Positions 1 through 8,632 of a stretch of 64,000 nucleotides of DNA are shown here, piece by piece (positions within the stretch are counted from its first letter, which is position 1; the number at the start of each line of letters is the position of its first letter). This DNA is from Mycobacterium sp. SMC-8. Lineage in GTDB: Bacteria; Actinomycetota; Actinomycetes; Mycobacteriales; Mycobacteriaceae. The position numbers were made by a program, and so were the translations under genes. The stretch is taken from contig NZ_CP079865.1 of NCBI RefSeq assembly GCF_025263565.1, positions 4,898,001-4,962,000 on the forward strand, given 5' to 3'. Under the pieces are notes generated by a model, which saw only the letters and a list, made by a program, of their open reading frames with translations, did not search any database and was not told where the DNA came from.

Positions 1-396
1 GGCACCTTCCGTGCCGCCCGACTGCTCGCCGAAATGGGCGACTGCCGCGCACGGTTCCCCACCCCCGAATCGCTGGCGTGCCTGGCCGGAGTCGCCCCCT
101 CCACCCGCCAGTCCGGGAAAGTCAAACACGTCGGATTCCGCTGGGCTGCAGACAAACAACTCCGCGACGCCGTATGCGATTTCGCCGGTGACAGTCGTCG
201 AGCCAACCCCTGGGCTGCCGATCTCTACAACCGCGCCCGAGCCCGCGGACACGACCACCCCCACGCCGTGCGCATCCTCGCCCGCGCCTGGCTCTACATC
301 CTCTGGCACTGCTGGCACGACGAAGTCGCCTACGATCCCACCCAACACAGGGCCCTCCAAAAGCTGATCAACCAGGATCAACCCAGGGCGGCTTGA
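1..396 (+). CDS. IS110-family transposase, C-terminal fragment (runs in from left edge)
   Basis: The frame is open from base 1 and stops at 394-396, so only the last ~131 residues are inside the window. The segment GVAPSTRQSGK followed by a Trp/Arg-rich tail is the typical C-terminal Transposase_20 region of IS110/IS116/IS902 enzymes, which contains the serine used by this DEDD/Ser transposase group. The stop codon lies only 11 bases before the stop of the convergent phosphatase gene, so an IS110 copy ends close to that gene. Whether the transposase is full length cannot be seen. IS110 elements lack clear terminal inverted repeats, so I do not mark the element end. Confidence 0.85.
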   Translation, partial: GTFRAARLLAEMGDCRARFPTPESLACLAGVAPSTRQSGKVKHVGFRWAADKQLRDAVCDFAGDSRRANPWAADLYNRARARGHDHPHAVRILARAWLYILWHCWHDEVAYDPTQHRALQKLINQDQPRAA

Positions 397-407
397 CACA
401 GGGCAAC

Positions 408-1583
408 TCATGCGCGTGCCGTCCGTTCCACCCGCACCACCGCGATGTCGTCGGCGATCCCGCCGTGCGACGCCGCCCGCTCCTCGACGGCGTCGATGAG
501 CGCGTCGACGAATGCGCGTCCGGGTAGCGCGGCCAGCGAGCGCGCCAACTCGAGCAGGCCGTGTTCACCGAGACGCTCGTTGCCACGGCCGATGTGTCCC
601 TCGAACAGGCCGTCGGTCAGCAACACCAGCCCCTTGCCCGGCGGCAACTCGATCTGCTGGGGCTCCCAGTCGCGTCCGTGCAGGCCCAGCGCCGGGCCGC
701 CCGGCGGTTCGACCCAGTCGACGGTGCCCTGGCCGTGCAACAGCATGCCCGGATGGCCGGCCCGCACCGCGGTGATCATCGGACCCTCCGGCGGGATCGC
801 GAGGCTGAGCACCGTCGCGAAGATGCCGCGACCAGCGCGCTCGGCGCGCAGGATCCGCTCCAGCTGTTTCATCCGGTCCGCGCCGCGCAGCCCGGCGAAG
901 GTCAGCGCCCGCCACGCGATGCGCAGCGCCACCCCGAGCGCGGCCTCATCGGCGCCGTGACCGGCCACGTCGCCGATCATCACGTGCACCGTGCGGTCCG
1001 GCGTCTGCACGAAATCGTAGAAGTCGCCGCCGAGCAGCGCGTTCTCCCGGCTGGGCCGGTACTGGGTGACGATCTCGACGCCTGGATCGTCGAGCAGCAG
1101 CGGCGAGGGCAGCAGCCCGCGTTCGAGCCGGGCGTTTTCGCGGGCCCGCAGCTGGCTGGCGTGCAGGTCGACCGCGGTGAGCTCGGCCCGCTTGCGTTCG
1201 ATCGCGTACAGCACCGCGCGACGCAGCACCTCGGGATCGACCCGGTCCTTGACCAGATAGTCCTGTGCGCCCGCCGAAACCGCCGACACGCCGACGTGTT
1301 CGTCGTTGAGTCCGGTGAGCACGACGATCGGGATGGCCGGGTCGTGTTTGGCGATGCGGTTGACCCCGTCGATCCCGTGGGTGTCGTGCAGGTGCAGGTC
1401 CAGCAGGATGCAGTCGGGCCGGGCGATCGAGATCTCCTGCTCGGCCCGCGCCATCGATTCGGCCCAGACCACGCAGATGTCGGCCCCGGCGTCGGCGATC
1501 AACTCTTCGACCAGGATCGCGTCTGCGCGATCGTCCTCCACGAGGAGCAGCGACAGCGTGTCGCCGTTACTCGGGGCGAGCAT
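408..1583 (-). CDS. Fused response regulator / PP2C-type (SpoIIE) serine phosphatase
   Basis: 391 residues from the ATG at 1583; the frame stays open upstream to 1760 but without receiver-like sequence, so the ATG before LLLVEDDRAD was chosen (a GTG a few codons upstream is possible). Residues ~10-125 form a receiver domain with acidic pair ED at 16-17, phospho-acceptor Asp62 (ILLDLHLHD), VVLTG and LVKD motifs. After a short linker rich in Arg/Leu, residues ~170-388 form a SpoIIE/PP2C phosphatase with GGDFYDF, IGDVAGHG, LLTDGLFE and IADDIAVV, the metal-binding motifs. By family, such proteins dephosphorylate anti-sigma antagonists or related partners under control of a sensor kinase; no kinase or anti-sigma gene is adjacent here. 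The 3' end abuts the IS110 remnant. Confidence 0.9.
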   Translation of the reverse strand: MLAPSNGDTLSLLLVEDDRADAILVEELIADAGADICVVWAESMARAEQEISIARPDCILLDLHLHDTHGIDGVNRIAKHDPAIPIVVLTGLNDEHVGVSAVSAGAQDYLVKDRVDPEVLRRAVLYAIERKRAELTAVDLHASQLRARENARLERGLLPSPLLLDDPGVEIVTQYRPSRENALLGGDFYDFVQTPDRTVHVMIGDVAGHGADEAALGVALRIAWRALTFAGLRGADRMKQLERILRAERAGRGIFATVLSLAIPPEGPMITAVRAGHPGMLLHGQGTVDWVEPPGGPALGLHGRDWEPQQIELPPGKGLVLLTDGLFEGHIGRGNERLGEHGLLELARSLAALPGRAFVDALIDAVEERAASHGGIADDIAVVRVERTARA

Positions 1584-1857
1584 GTGACCCGACACCCCCG
1601 TTGACCCGCGCCGCACGGACGCGGGGATCTGTTCGATTGACAATTTCTGGAGAATACCCGGGCGCGTCCCACGCGAAGGACAAGGCGTGCCGCGGCGTTG
1701 CGTCCCCTGTGCGCGGGACGGTCGCTGGTAACCTGCGACCGGTCGCCGGTATGAGATCACGGGGTGGGCGGCCCTGCCGCGTTCGCCGTCTCCCGAGTCA
1801 CGGCCGGGACCGTCACCGACGACGCTGACCGCGAAAAGCTGCCTGGAATCTTACGAA

Positions 1858-3078
1858 ATGAGTCGTGTGCGCACCGGAGAGATCAGAGCCTTGTCCGGCT
1901 TGCGCATCGTCGCCGCGCTCTGGGTGGTGCTGTTCCATTTCCGGCCGATGCTCGCCGAGGCGGCGCCCGGCGCCACCACCGCGCTGGCGCCGATCCTGAA
2001 CGCGGGCGCCCAGGGCGTCGACCTGTTCTTCATCCTCAGCGGGTTCGTGCTGACGTGGAACTACCTGGATCGCATGGGGGAGAGTTGGTCGACACGGTCG
2101 ACCCTGCGGTTCCTGTGGCTGCGGCTGGCCCGGGTGTGGCCGGTGTATCTGGTGACGATGCACCTGGCCGCCGCGTTCGCGGTCTTCACGCTCTACGTCG
2201 GCGGATACCCGCTGCCGCCGCCGGTGATCGAGTCGCTGAACGCGTTGAGCTGGCTCAAACAGGTGCTGCTGACCCAGCTGTGGTTCCAGCCGTATTTCGA
2301 CGGGTCGAGCTGGAACGGGCCCGCCTGGTCGATCAGCGCGGAATGGTTGGCCTACCTGTTGTTCGGCGGACTGGTGCTGGTCATCTTCCGGATCGCGGCC
2401 GCGACGCGGGCCCGCGGGCTGATCTGGCTGGCCGTGGCCGCCGCGATGGCGCCGACCCTGCTGCTGCTGGCGCACGGGGTGTTCTACACGCCGTGGAGCT
2501 GGCTGCCACGCATCGTCATGCAGTTCACCGCCGGGGCGCTGGCGTGCGCGGCCGTGCGCAAACTCGTGCTCACCGACCGGATGCGCCGGACCGCGGGCGT
2601 GGCATCGCTGCTGCTGGGCGCCGCGATCGTCGGCGGGTTGTACCTGCTGGACGCGAACCCGCCCGGCGACATGCTCGACGGCGGCGGCCTGGTGGACGTG
2701 CTGTTCGTGCCGCTGGTGATCGCATTGTCGATCGGCGCGGGCACGCTGCCGGCCCTGCTGTCCACCCGGGTGATGGTCTACCTCGGGCACATCTCGTTCG
2801 GCCTCTACATGATTCACGAGATCGTGCACACGGTGTGGAACTGGACTGTCCTGCAATTCGACATCCATCTCGTCCCGAGCTGGTGGGCCAAACTCGTCGT
2901 CGTCGGGCTCATCCTGGTGTCGGGTGCCGCGGCGGCCATGCTTTACCACCTGGTCGAGGAACCGGCCCGGCGGTGGATGCGCCGCATGGTCGAAGCGAAG
3001 GAGCCGCGTTCCGCGCAACCGGCTGAGCGCACCGAGCCGGCAGCGGGACGGCTGCAATCAGTCGCGCGGGCCGGATAG
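1858..3078 (+). CDS. Integral-membrane acyltransferase (Acyltransferase_3 / OafA type)
   Basis: 406 residues with about ten hydrophobic segments. The N-terminal segment ALSGLRIVAALWVVLFHF carries the family histidine (His27), followed by the GVDLFFILSGFVL motif characteristic of acyltransferase 3 proteins. These enzymes transfer acyl groups (acetyl, succinyl and others) from the cytoplasm to cell-envelope carbohydrates or lipids. There is no obvious strong ribosome site before the ATG. The gene is followed after 60 bases by an SGNH-hydrolase lipoprotein on the same strand, a common pairing in which the second protein completes or reverses envelope acylation; substrate unknown. Confidence 0.9.
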   Translation: MSRVRTGEIRALSGLRIVAALWVVLFHFRPMLAEAAPGATTALAPILNAGAQGVDLFFILSGFVLTWNYLDRMGESWSTRSTLRFLWLRLARVWPVYLVTMHLAAAFAVFTLYVGGYPLPPPVIESLNALSWLKQVLLTQLWFQPYFDGSSWNGPAWSISAEWLAYLLFGGLVLVIFRIAAATRARGLIWLAVAAAMAPTLLLLAHGVFYTPWSWLPRIVMQFTAGALACAAVRKLVLTDRMRRTAGVASLLLGAAIVGGLYLLDANPPGDMLDGGGLVDVLFVPLVIALSIGAGTLPALLSTRVMVYLGHISFGLYMIHEIVHTVWNWTVLQFDIHLVPSWWAKLVVVGLILVSGAAAAMLYHLVEEPARRWMRRMVEAKEPRSAQPAERTEPAAGRLQSVARAG

Positions 3079-3138
3079 CGGTGCCCCCGACGGCGAGTCG
3101 AACGGCGGTCTCGGCGCCGGTGAAATTAGGCTGGTCCG

Positions 3139-3822
3139 GTGAGTCGCCTTCTGACAGTGGTGCTTTCCTTCGCGGTGCTGCTCGCCTGCGGGTATGCCCA
3201 CGCTCCGCAGCAGCGCGAGGTGCGCCTCACCGAGTTCGCCGGAAACCGCGTCTCGGTGATCGGTGATTCGTACACCACCGGTAGCGACCAGGGCGGCAAC
3301 GGTTCGAAAGGCTGGTCGCCCCAGGTGTGGAGGATGCTGACCGAGCACGGGATCGCGGTGACGCCGACGGTGGCCGCCGAGGGCGGCGCCGGGTACTGCA
3401 CGCGCGGCAACCGCGGCAGCGTGTACGAGGACCTGACCGTGCGCGCGGTCAAACCCAGCGACGTGCTGGTGGTGTTCTTCGGTTCCCGCAACGACATGAA
3501 GGCCGACCCGACGCGGCTGTCGATCGCGATGTACGGCACGTTCTCCCTGGCTCGCCGGATCGCGCGCACTGCCGACCTGCTGGTGATCGGACCCCCTTGG
3601 CCGACAGCGGATCCGCCGCCGGAGATCGTGCGCGTGCGCGATGTGCTGAAATATCAGGCCGAGTTGGCCGGGGCGACGTTCTTCGACCCGATCGCCGCGC
3701 GCTGGTTCGTCGGGCGCCCCGAGCTGATCGGCGCGGACGGCGTGCACCCCACCGACGCCGGGCACGCCTACATGGCCGGGAAGATCGCGCCGCTCATCAG
3801 CGCCAAATTGCATCCCTTCTGA
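3139..3822 (+). CDS. SGNH/GDSL-hydrolase lipoprotein
   Basis: 227 residues from a GTG start. The N-terminus is a lipoprotein signal (Arg, hydrophobic run, lipobox LLAC with Cys19). The esterase motifs are complete: block I VIGDSYTTG with the nucleophile serine, GSRND for the oxyanion block III region, and DGVHPTDAGH containing the catalytic Asp and His. The protein would sit on the outer face of the plasma membrane and act as an esterase or acyl transferase on acylated envelope molecules. It follows the acyltransferase gene with a 60-base gap, and its stop directly abuts the stop of the convergent GH39-like gene. Confidence 0.88.
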   Translation: MSRLLTVVLSFAVLLACGYAHAPQQREVRLTEFAGNRVSVIGDSYTTGSDQGGNGSKGWSPQVWRMLTEHGIAVTPTVAAEGGAGYCTRGNRGSVYEDLTVRAVKPSDVLVVFFGSRNDMKADPTRLSIAMYGTFSLARRIARTADLLVIGPPWPTADPPPEIVRVRDVLKYQAELAGATFFDPIAARWFVGRPELIGADGVHPTDAGHAYMAGKIAPLISAKLHPF

Positions 3823-5193
3823 TCAGAGAGTGAGCACCTGCACGGCGTACGCGTCGAGGCACAGCGAGCCGGGGCCCGACGGTGGGGATATCTCCACGGG
3901 TGCCGCGGTCTTGTTGATCAGCAGAAGTCTGCGTGTGCCGTCTGGGCTCACGAAGCCCTGTGCGCACACCCGGGGGTCGGGCATCTGCGGTTCGCCGGTG
4001 GCGGTGGACACCACGGAATCACCCGGTCCGAAGTGCTGCATCAACAGTTCGAGGGCGCGGTAGCGCGCATTGGGCTCGCCGGTGGCCCAGTCGAGCAGCG
4101 TGACACCGGGAATCATACCGGGGTAACCGACGAACTCGGCGACACCGACGAGATCGACGCCCAGCCTGACCAGTTGCGCCCAGAGGTAGGACTGCACGGC
4201 CGCGCTGAGCTCCCAGTACTCGTCCGGGATGTCGGGTGCCGGGTCCATCACCTCAGGGGTGAAGGTGCCGATCTCGTTGACGAAGGTCTGGGTGGCCGGG
4301 GCGATCCGCCGGCGGATCGATTCGATGAAGCGTGCCTGCTCGACGAATGCGTCGGCCTGTGCGAAGAACACGTCACGCCACTGTTTGAACGGTGGATTCC
4401 CTTCGCGGGAGTAGGGATTCACGATCTCCGGGTGGGCGTAGAAGTGGTAGGAGATGGCATCGGGCGCTGCGCCGTCGTCGTGATTGGCCGGATCGAGGAA
4501 CTGCCAGAAGTATTCGGGATCCCGGTGCAGGTGCGTCAACGACAACCCGACGAACTTCATCTCGGGATCCAACGGGCGGAGCCGGGTCACCACCGCGTCG
4601 TACAGCTTGGTGTAGGTCTGCGGTGACATGCCGCGCATATCCGGCTCGCACAACACCTCCCAATAGTCGAAGCGGTAGCGGTGGCCGGATTCGTGCCACT
4701 GCCCGAGTTCATCGGTGAATCCGCCGGCGATGTACCAGCTGGCGATCCGGAAGAAGTAGTCGGCCACCTCGGCGCAGGTGGGATCGCGCAGTTCGGCACC
4801 TGCCTCGTAGTTCCAGACGATCTCATCGGGGTCCTCGGGGAGATCTGGGACATCTGCGGTGAACATCCATGCCGGGATGGTGGCGAAGTTCATCACCACC
4901 TGCCGCCCCTGCGTGGCCTCCATGAAGTCGGCCACGAAGGGATCGAGAAGCTCGAAGTTCCACGATGTTTCGGTCGTCGTCGGCGGGTTCAGCGCCGGGA
5001 CCGAGATCCGCGGATGTGAGAACCAGGGCAGGAATCGGGCCAGGTCGGCGTTGAGGTCGCGTAACGCCTGGAAGGCCTTGTCGTGGATCGGCGAGCTCCG
5101 CCGCAGTGGGGGAGCAGTCCACAGGTGTGTGGTGAGGGTGGTCTGCGATATGCGCTCGACAGTGTCCCAGTCCACGTCGATCCGGATCGTCAC
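3823..5193 (-). CDS. Glycoside hydrolase, GH39-like (xylosidase/iduronidase clan A fold)
   Basis: 456 residues without an obvious signal peptide. The fold reads as a GH clan A TIM barrel: probable acid/base Glu183 in WEVLCEPD and probable nucleophile Glu307 in TFVNEIGTF, separated by about 125 residues as expected; ISYHFYAHPE lies between. A C-terminal segment with TRRLLLINK resembles the beta-sandwich of GH39 enzymes. Substrate cannot be read from sequence. Its ATG overlaps the TGA of the upstream TetR gene by four bases (ATGA), so the two are translationally coupled and the regulator probably controls this enzyme. GH39 is the best fit; GH5/GH30 relatives are not excluded. Confidence 0.78.
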   Translation of the reverse strand: MTIRIDVDWDTVERISQTTLTTHLWTAPPLRRSSPIHDKAFQALRDLNADLARFLPWFSHPRISVPALNPPTTTETSWNFELLDPFVADFMEATQGRQVVMNFATIPAWMFTADVPDLPEDPDEIVWNYEAGAELRDPTCAEVADYFFRIASWYIAGGFTDELGQWHESGHRYRFDYWEVLCEPDMRGMSPQTYTKLYDAVVTRLRPLDPEMKFVGLSLTHLHRDPEYFWQFLDPANHDDGAAPDAISYHFYAHPEIVNPYSREGNPPFKQWRDVFFAQADAFVEQARFIESIRRRIAPATQTFVNEIGTFTPEVMDPAPDIPDEYWELSAAVQSYLWAQLVRLGVDLVGVAEFVGYPGMIPGVTLLDWATGEPNARYRALELLMQHFGPGDSVVSTATGEPQMPDPRVCAQGFVSPDGTRRLLLINKTAAPVEISPPSGPGSLCLDAYAVQVLTL

Positions 5194-5780
5194 CGCGTTC
5201 CTTTCCTGGGGCTGAACCCGACTGCGGGCAGGATCGCCTGGTCGACAATGGCGGCCCGGACGGCGGCGTCGGGCAGGTCGCCGGTGTCGATCTGGTGCTT
5301 GATCACCAGCGCCTCACCTATGTCGCAGACCACCGGTGTCACCAGCCGGCCGTCGATCTCGCCGAAGGCGGCGTAGTGCTCGAGGACCACACGCGTGAAG
5401 CGTCCACCGTGTGAGTGGAAGACGCGGCTGTACAACGCCTCGGCGAGATCAGGCCGTCGTCGACGGTCGGCGAGGACGGCGGCCACCGCAGGTGCCGACG
5501 GCCCGCTCAGCCACGCCGTGAGCAGGTCAAGCGACCGCAACAGGTCGGCCCGTAGATCGCCGCCCGTCGGGGAGGGCTGCTCGACGGGGTAAGCGTCGTC
5601 TAACGCGTCGAGGAGCAGGTCCTCGACCGTGGGCCAGTGCCGGTAGATCGACGTCTTCGCCACTCCGGCGCGCCGGGCGACGCCCTCAACGGAGAGCCGG
5701 CCGATCCCTGACTCGGCAGCCTCCGTCAGGACCGCGGCTCGGCAGTCGCCGATCAGCTGATCCAGCGTCCGTCTGTGCAC
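5190..5780 (-). CDS. TetR/AcrR-family transcriptional repressor
   Basis: 196 residues from a GTG start at 5780. The N-terminal helix-turn-helix is clear: LSVEGVARRAGVAKTSIYRHWPT at ~29-51 is the TetR DNA-recognition segment, followed by an all-helical ligand domain. The gene is first in a two-gene operon with the GH39-like hydrolase (4-base overlap). Ten bases upstream of the start codon is a long dyad (5790-5825), the likely self-operator. By family it is released from DNA by a small ligand, plausibly a sugar or sugar-derived product of the hydrolase, but that is inference. Confidence 0.9.
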   Translation of the reverse strand: MHRRTLDQLIGDCRAAVLTEAAESGIGRLSVEGVARRAGVAKTSIYRHWPTVEDLLLDALDDAYPVEQPSPTGGDLRADLLRSLDLLTAWLSGPSAPAVAAVLADRRRRPDLAEALYSRVFHSHGGRFTRVVLEHYAAFGEIDGRLVTPVVCDIGEALVIKHQIDTGDLPDAAVRAAIVDQAILPAVGFSPRKGTR

Positions 5781-5789
5781 GCCCTCACT

Positions 5790-5825
5790 ATAGAAACTAT
5801 GGTGTAGCTACACAACCGTTTCTAT
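5790..5825. promoter_or_regulatory. Two-tier dyad operator upstream of tetR-GH39
   Basis: An inner perfect 12 bp palindrome GTGTAGCTACAC (5802-5813) and an outer 8 bp inverted repeat ATAGAAAC (5790-5797) / GTTTCTAT (5818-5825) share exactly the same centre (5807.5). The site lies immediately upstream of the TetR GTG start. The nested symmetry is what a TetR dimer, or a pair of dimers, would bind. Confidence 0.75.
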
Positions 5826-5999
5826 CTGACAAATAGTGCCAAGTGCTGGGCGCCCCTCGTCGGCGTCCATCACCTTGGGCCCACGCGACTTGGCGATGTG
5901 AATGCGCCGTAACCGCCTGCAGTACAGCTGGTCTCGGACCGTCACACGCAGCTGCGCAAGAAACTAGGTAGGTGCGTGTGGCCCTGTTAGGGTTCGGCC

Positions 6000-6293
6000 G
6001 TGATCCGAAACGTGGTTCTGGCGAAGTTGACGACCGGCTACGACGCCGCCGAAGTGGAACGCATCCAGAACGGCCTGCGGGCGTTGAACTGCCCCGGCAC
6101 CGTGCGCTACACCGTGGGCTCCGACGCCGGCCTGCGCGACGGCAACTGGGACTTCGTGATCGTCGCCGACTTCGAGGACGTCGCCGCCTACCGCGGTTAC
6201 GACGAGGATCCCGCGCACAACGAATTACGGTCGCGGCTGGCGCCTTTCATCGAACAGATCGCCCGCGCGCAATTCGAGATCCCGTCGAGCTGA
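6000..6293 (+). CDS. Dabb-family (stress-responsive alpha/beta barrel) protein
   Basis: 97 residues from GTG. It starts MIRNVVLAKL and contains the pattern LRALNCPGTVRYTVGSDAGLR then WDFVIVADF with AAYRGYDEDPAHNEL, the standard layout of the Dabb dimeric ferredoxin-like barrel. These small proteins are found in stress responses and in polyketide or olivetolic-type cyclisation; the role here is not determinable. The 219-base region upstream contains the TetR operator but no other gene I can support. Confidence 0.85.
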   Translation: MIRNVVLAKLTTGYDAAEVERIQNGLRALNCPGTVRYTVGSDAGLRDGNWDFVIVADFEDVAAYRGYDEDPAHNELRSRLAPFIEQIARAQFEIPSS

Positions 6294-6317
6294 GACCGGA
6301 CGGGCCGGCGCAACCCG

Positions 6318-7061
6318 CTAGCCCGCCCGCCGGTACCGCTGCACGAACCGCCGCAAGACCGTCATCGGGTGCATCACGGACCGTTGCCGCGCATCGTCTT
6401 TGAGCGCCTGCGCCGTCTCGGGGGCGAAGTAGCCGTGGTTCTTGTAGACCTCGATGCGGGTGCACAGGCCGTCGACGTCGAGCTCGGGATGGAACTGCGT
6501 GGCATAGACGTTGGCCCCGACCCGGAACGCCTGCACGGGGCAGTCCACCGAGCGCGCGAGCCGGACGACATGAGCCGGCAGCCGCGTCGCGGCCTCCTTG
6601 TGTCCGCCGAACGCGTCGAAGGTGTGCGGCAATCCGGCGAACAGCGGGTCTCGGTGGCCGTCGTCGGTCAGATGGACGGTCATCCCGCCGACCGGCTCGC
6701 TGTAGGACCGGTCGATCACCGCGCCGACCGCCGTGCCGACGGTGCCGATGCCGTAACAGCAGCCCAGGAACGGAAAGTCCGTCGCGATCACCTCGGCGAG
6801 CAACGCGGCCAACTCTGCCTCCACCCGGCGCTGCGTCGCAGATTTCGCACCGGGCTCGTCGCTGACGTTGTAGGGCCCGCCGCCGAGGATGATGCCCGAC
6901 CACCTCGCGAGGTCGACCGCACCGAGTTCCTCGTGGGTCAGCCGGACGCGGCGCAGTCCAGCCTCGTCCAATCCGGAGAACCGCATCATCGCCGCATACT
7001 CGTCGTCCGCGGCTTCGTCCTCCCCGCGGATCGACAACAGCAGAAACGCGGCGTCGGCCAC
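6318..7061 (-). CDS. Class I glutamine amidotransferase-like protein
   Basis: 247 residues. The GATase triad is present: nucleophile region FLGCCYGIG (Cys102 in the G-x-C-x-G elbow) and the His/Glu pair FHPELD near residue 188. GIILGGGPYNVSD is the oxyanion-strand glycine loop. Stand-alone members of this family resemble GMP synthase GATase domains or gamma-glutamyl hydrolases acting on glutathionylspermidine-like compounds. It is divergent from the MenC-like gene, with only 35 bases between the starts, so both promoters are compact or leaderless. Confidence 0.88.
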   Translation of the reverse strand: MADAAFLLLSIRGEDEAADDEYAAMMRFSGLDEAGLRRVRLTHEELGAVDLARWSGIILGGGPYNVSDEPGAKSATQRRVEAELAALLAEVIATDFPFLGCCYGIGTVGTAVGAVIDRSYSEPVGGMTVHLTDDGHRDPLFAGLPHTFDAFGGHKEAATRLPAHVVRLARSVDCPVQAFRVGANVYATQFHPELDVDGLCTRIEVYKNHGYFAPETAQALKDDARQRSVMHPMTVLRRFVQRYRRAG

Positions 7062-7096
7062 GGCGTAAGCGTATCGACGGGCTACGTTGTCGGTCA

Positions 7097-7873
7097 GTGA
7101 GAACCTTCATCGATTTCGACGACGCCCCGGTGTTCGCCGTCCCCACCGCCGCCGGCACGCGGGAGGGAGTGCTGCTCGACGGACCCCAGGGCTGGGGCGA
7201 GTTCAGCCCGCCCGCCGGTGCCGACGACGCGCTCGCGGCACGCTGGCTGACCGCGGCCATGGAGCCGAGCACGGTCGGCTGGCCGGACGGCGTTCGGGGC
7301 CGGGTGCCGGTCGGTGACGGCGCTGGGCGGGCCGTGGTCGAGGTCGACGACGTCGACGCCGCCCTTTCCCGGATCGCGCGGCACGCCCATGTCGGGCTCG
7401 TGGAGCTGGTGTGCCGCGACGCCGCCGACGCCGGCCTGATCCGGCGGCGCGTCGACGTGCGCCTCGCCGTCGATGCGGAGCTGCTGGCGGTGGATCCCAC
7501 GTGCGCCGACGTCGCGATCCTGCGGTGCGGGGCGCTCGGGGGAGTGCGGCGCGCGCTGCGACGGGCCGAGCGGCTGGGCATGCCGTGCGCGGTGGCTTTC
7601 ACCGGCGTGACGAGCATCGGGCTGGCCGCCGACCTCGCGCTGGCCGCCGCGCTGCCCGAGGCACCGATGCTCCTCGGACCGGTGCCGCAATGGCTGGCCG
7701 ATCACGATGTCGTCTCCGTGTCACGCTCCCTCGTGCCGACAGACGGTTTTCTGCCTGCGGCGCCGATGCCGGCAGGGCCGGACCCGCAACGGCTGGCCCG
7801 CGTCGCGGTCAGCGACCCGGCCACGCTGGGGCGGTGGCGCACCCTGCTGCACCGCGCCGCCGCGCTGCTATAG
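7097..7873 (+). CDS. Shortened MenC-like (o-succinylbenzoate synthase) enolase-superfamily protein, probably non-catalytic
   Basis: 258 residues from GTG. The N-terminal GVLLDGPQGWGEFSPP is the MenC capping-domain signature, and the C-terminal half (ADVAILRCGALGGVRRAL, then TSIGLAADLALAAALPE) follows MenC closely. MenC proteins are usually ~320-330 residues; here about 60-70 residues of the barrel, carrying the KxK catalytic lysine and the first metal ligands, are missing, and the second catalytic lysine of the AILKV strand is Arg. I infer a degenerate paralogue that cannot make o-succinylbenzoate, possibly structural or decaying. The frame is intact over the whole length. Confidence 0.6.
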   Translation: MRTFIDFDDAPVFAVPTAAGTREGVLLDGPQGWGEFSPPAGADDALAARWLTAAMEPSTVGWPDGVRGRVPVGDGAGRAVVEVDDVDAALSRIARHAHVGLVELVCRDAADAGLIRRRVDVRLAVDAELLAVDPTCADVAILRCGALGGVRRALRRAERLGMPCAVAFTGVTSIGLAADLALAAALPEAPMLLGPVPQWLADHDVVSVSRSLVPTDGFLPAAPMPAGPDPQRLARVAVSDPATLGRWRTLLHRAAALL

Positions 7874-7889
7874 CGGTGGCCAGGCCGCG

Positions 7890-8630
7890 TCAGCCGGCCG
7901 AGGTGTGCAACCTACGCAGCGAGCCCAGCACCAGCCGATCGGCGGCCAGTTCGTAGGACTGGCGTTCGGACAACGATTCCACCGAACGCAGCATCGCCCG
8001 GATCTCGGTGTGCACTCGCGGCGCAGCCGCCAGCAGCACGTCGACCTTCTCGGCGATCACCGCGTCGAGCGTGTCCACGTCGCCGACCGCCTCGTTGATC
8101 AGGCCGATGCTGACAGCCTCCTCACCGCTGACCGGTGCGCCACTGGCGGTCAGCCAGAATGCGGCACGACGGCCCACCATGTGGGGGAGCCAGGCCAGCA
8201 CCAGAGCCGGCGCCAGGTTGATCCGCACCTCGGGGAAGCTGAAGCGGGCGGCACGGGTCGCGACGGCGACGTCGCACAGCGCCGCCAGGCCCACCCCGAA
8301 CCCGGCAGCGTCACCGTGGACCCGGGCCACGGTCACCAGGGGTGTCGCCGCCAGCGCGTCGTTGACTGCAATCAGTCGGCGAACCTCGCCCGGGAGATCG
8401 TCGGGTGTCGCTGCGGTTCGCTCCCGCCCGAGGCAGAAGCTGTCCCCGGCGGCAGACAGCACCAACACGTGCACCCCGTCAGGTGGCGTGGTGAGGATAC
8501 CGGCCAAGGCATCGCACATGTCCATCGTCATCAGATTGCCGCCGGGACTGTCCAGACGGACCGTCAGCACGGCGCCGTCCCGCTCGACCTTCAGCCCCTG
8601 AACGGTCCAGACATCTTGAGTGACAGTCAT
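7890..8630 (-). CDS. Enoyl-CoA hydratase/isomerase family protein
   Basis: About 246 residues from the ATG at 8630 (a TTG at 8636 would add two). The crotonase fold is visible: oxyanion-hole region SAAGDSFCLGRE, then VHGDAAGFGVGLAALCDVAVAT and FSFPEVRINLAPAL, which holds the second family glutamate. It probably hydrates or isomerises an acyl-CoA; the specific substrate is unknown. It starts two bases after the stop of the aldehyde dehydrogenase remnant on the same strand, so the two were once an operon and the hydratase may now lack its original promoter. Confidence 0.85.
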   Translation of the reverse strand: MTVTQDVWTVQGLKVERDGAVLTVRLDSPGGNLMTMDMCDALAGILTTPPDGVHVLVLSAAGDSFCLGRERTAATPDDLPGEVRRLIAVNDALAATPLVTVARVHGDAAGFGVGLAALCDVAVATRAARFSFPEVRINLAPALVLAWLPHMVGRRAAFWLTASGAPVSGEEAVSIGLINEAVGDVDTLDAVIAEKVDVLLAAAPRVHTEIRAMLRSVESLSERQSYELAADRLVLGSLRRLHTSAG

Positions 8631-8632
8631 TT

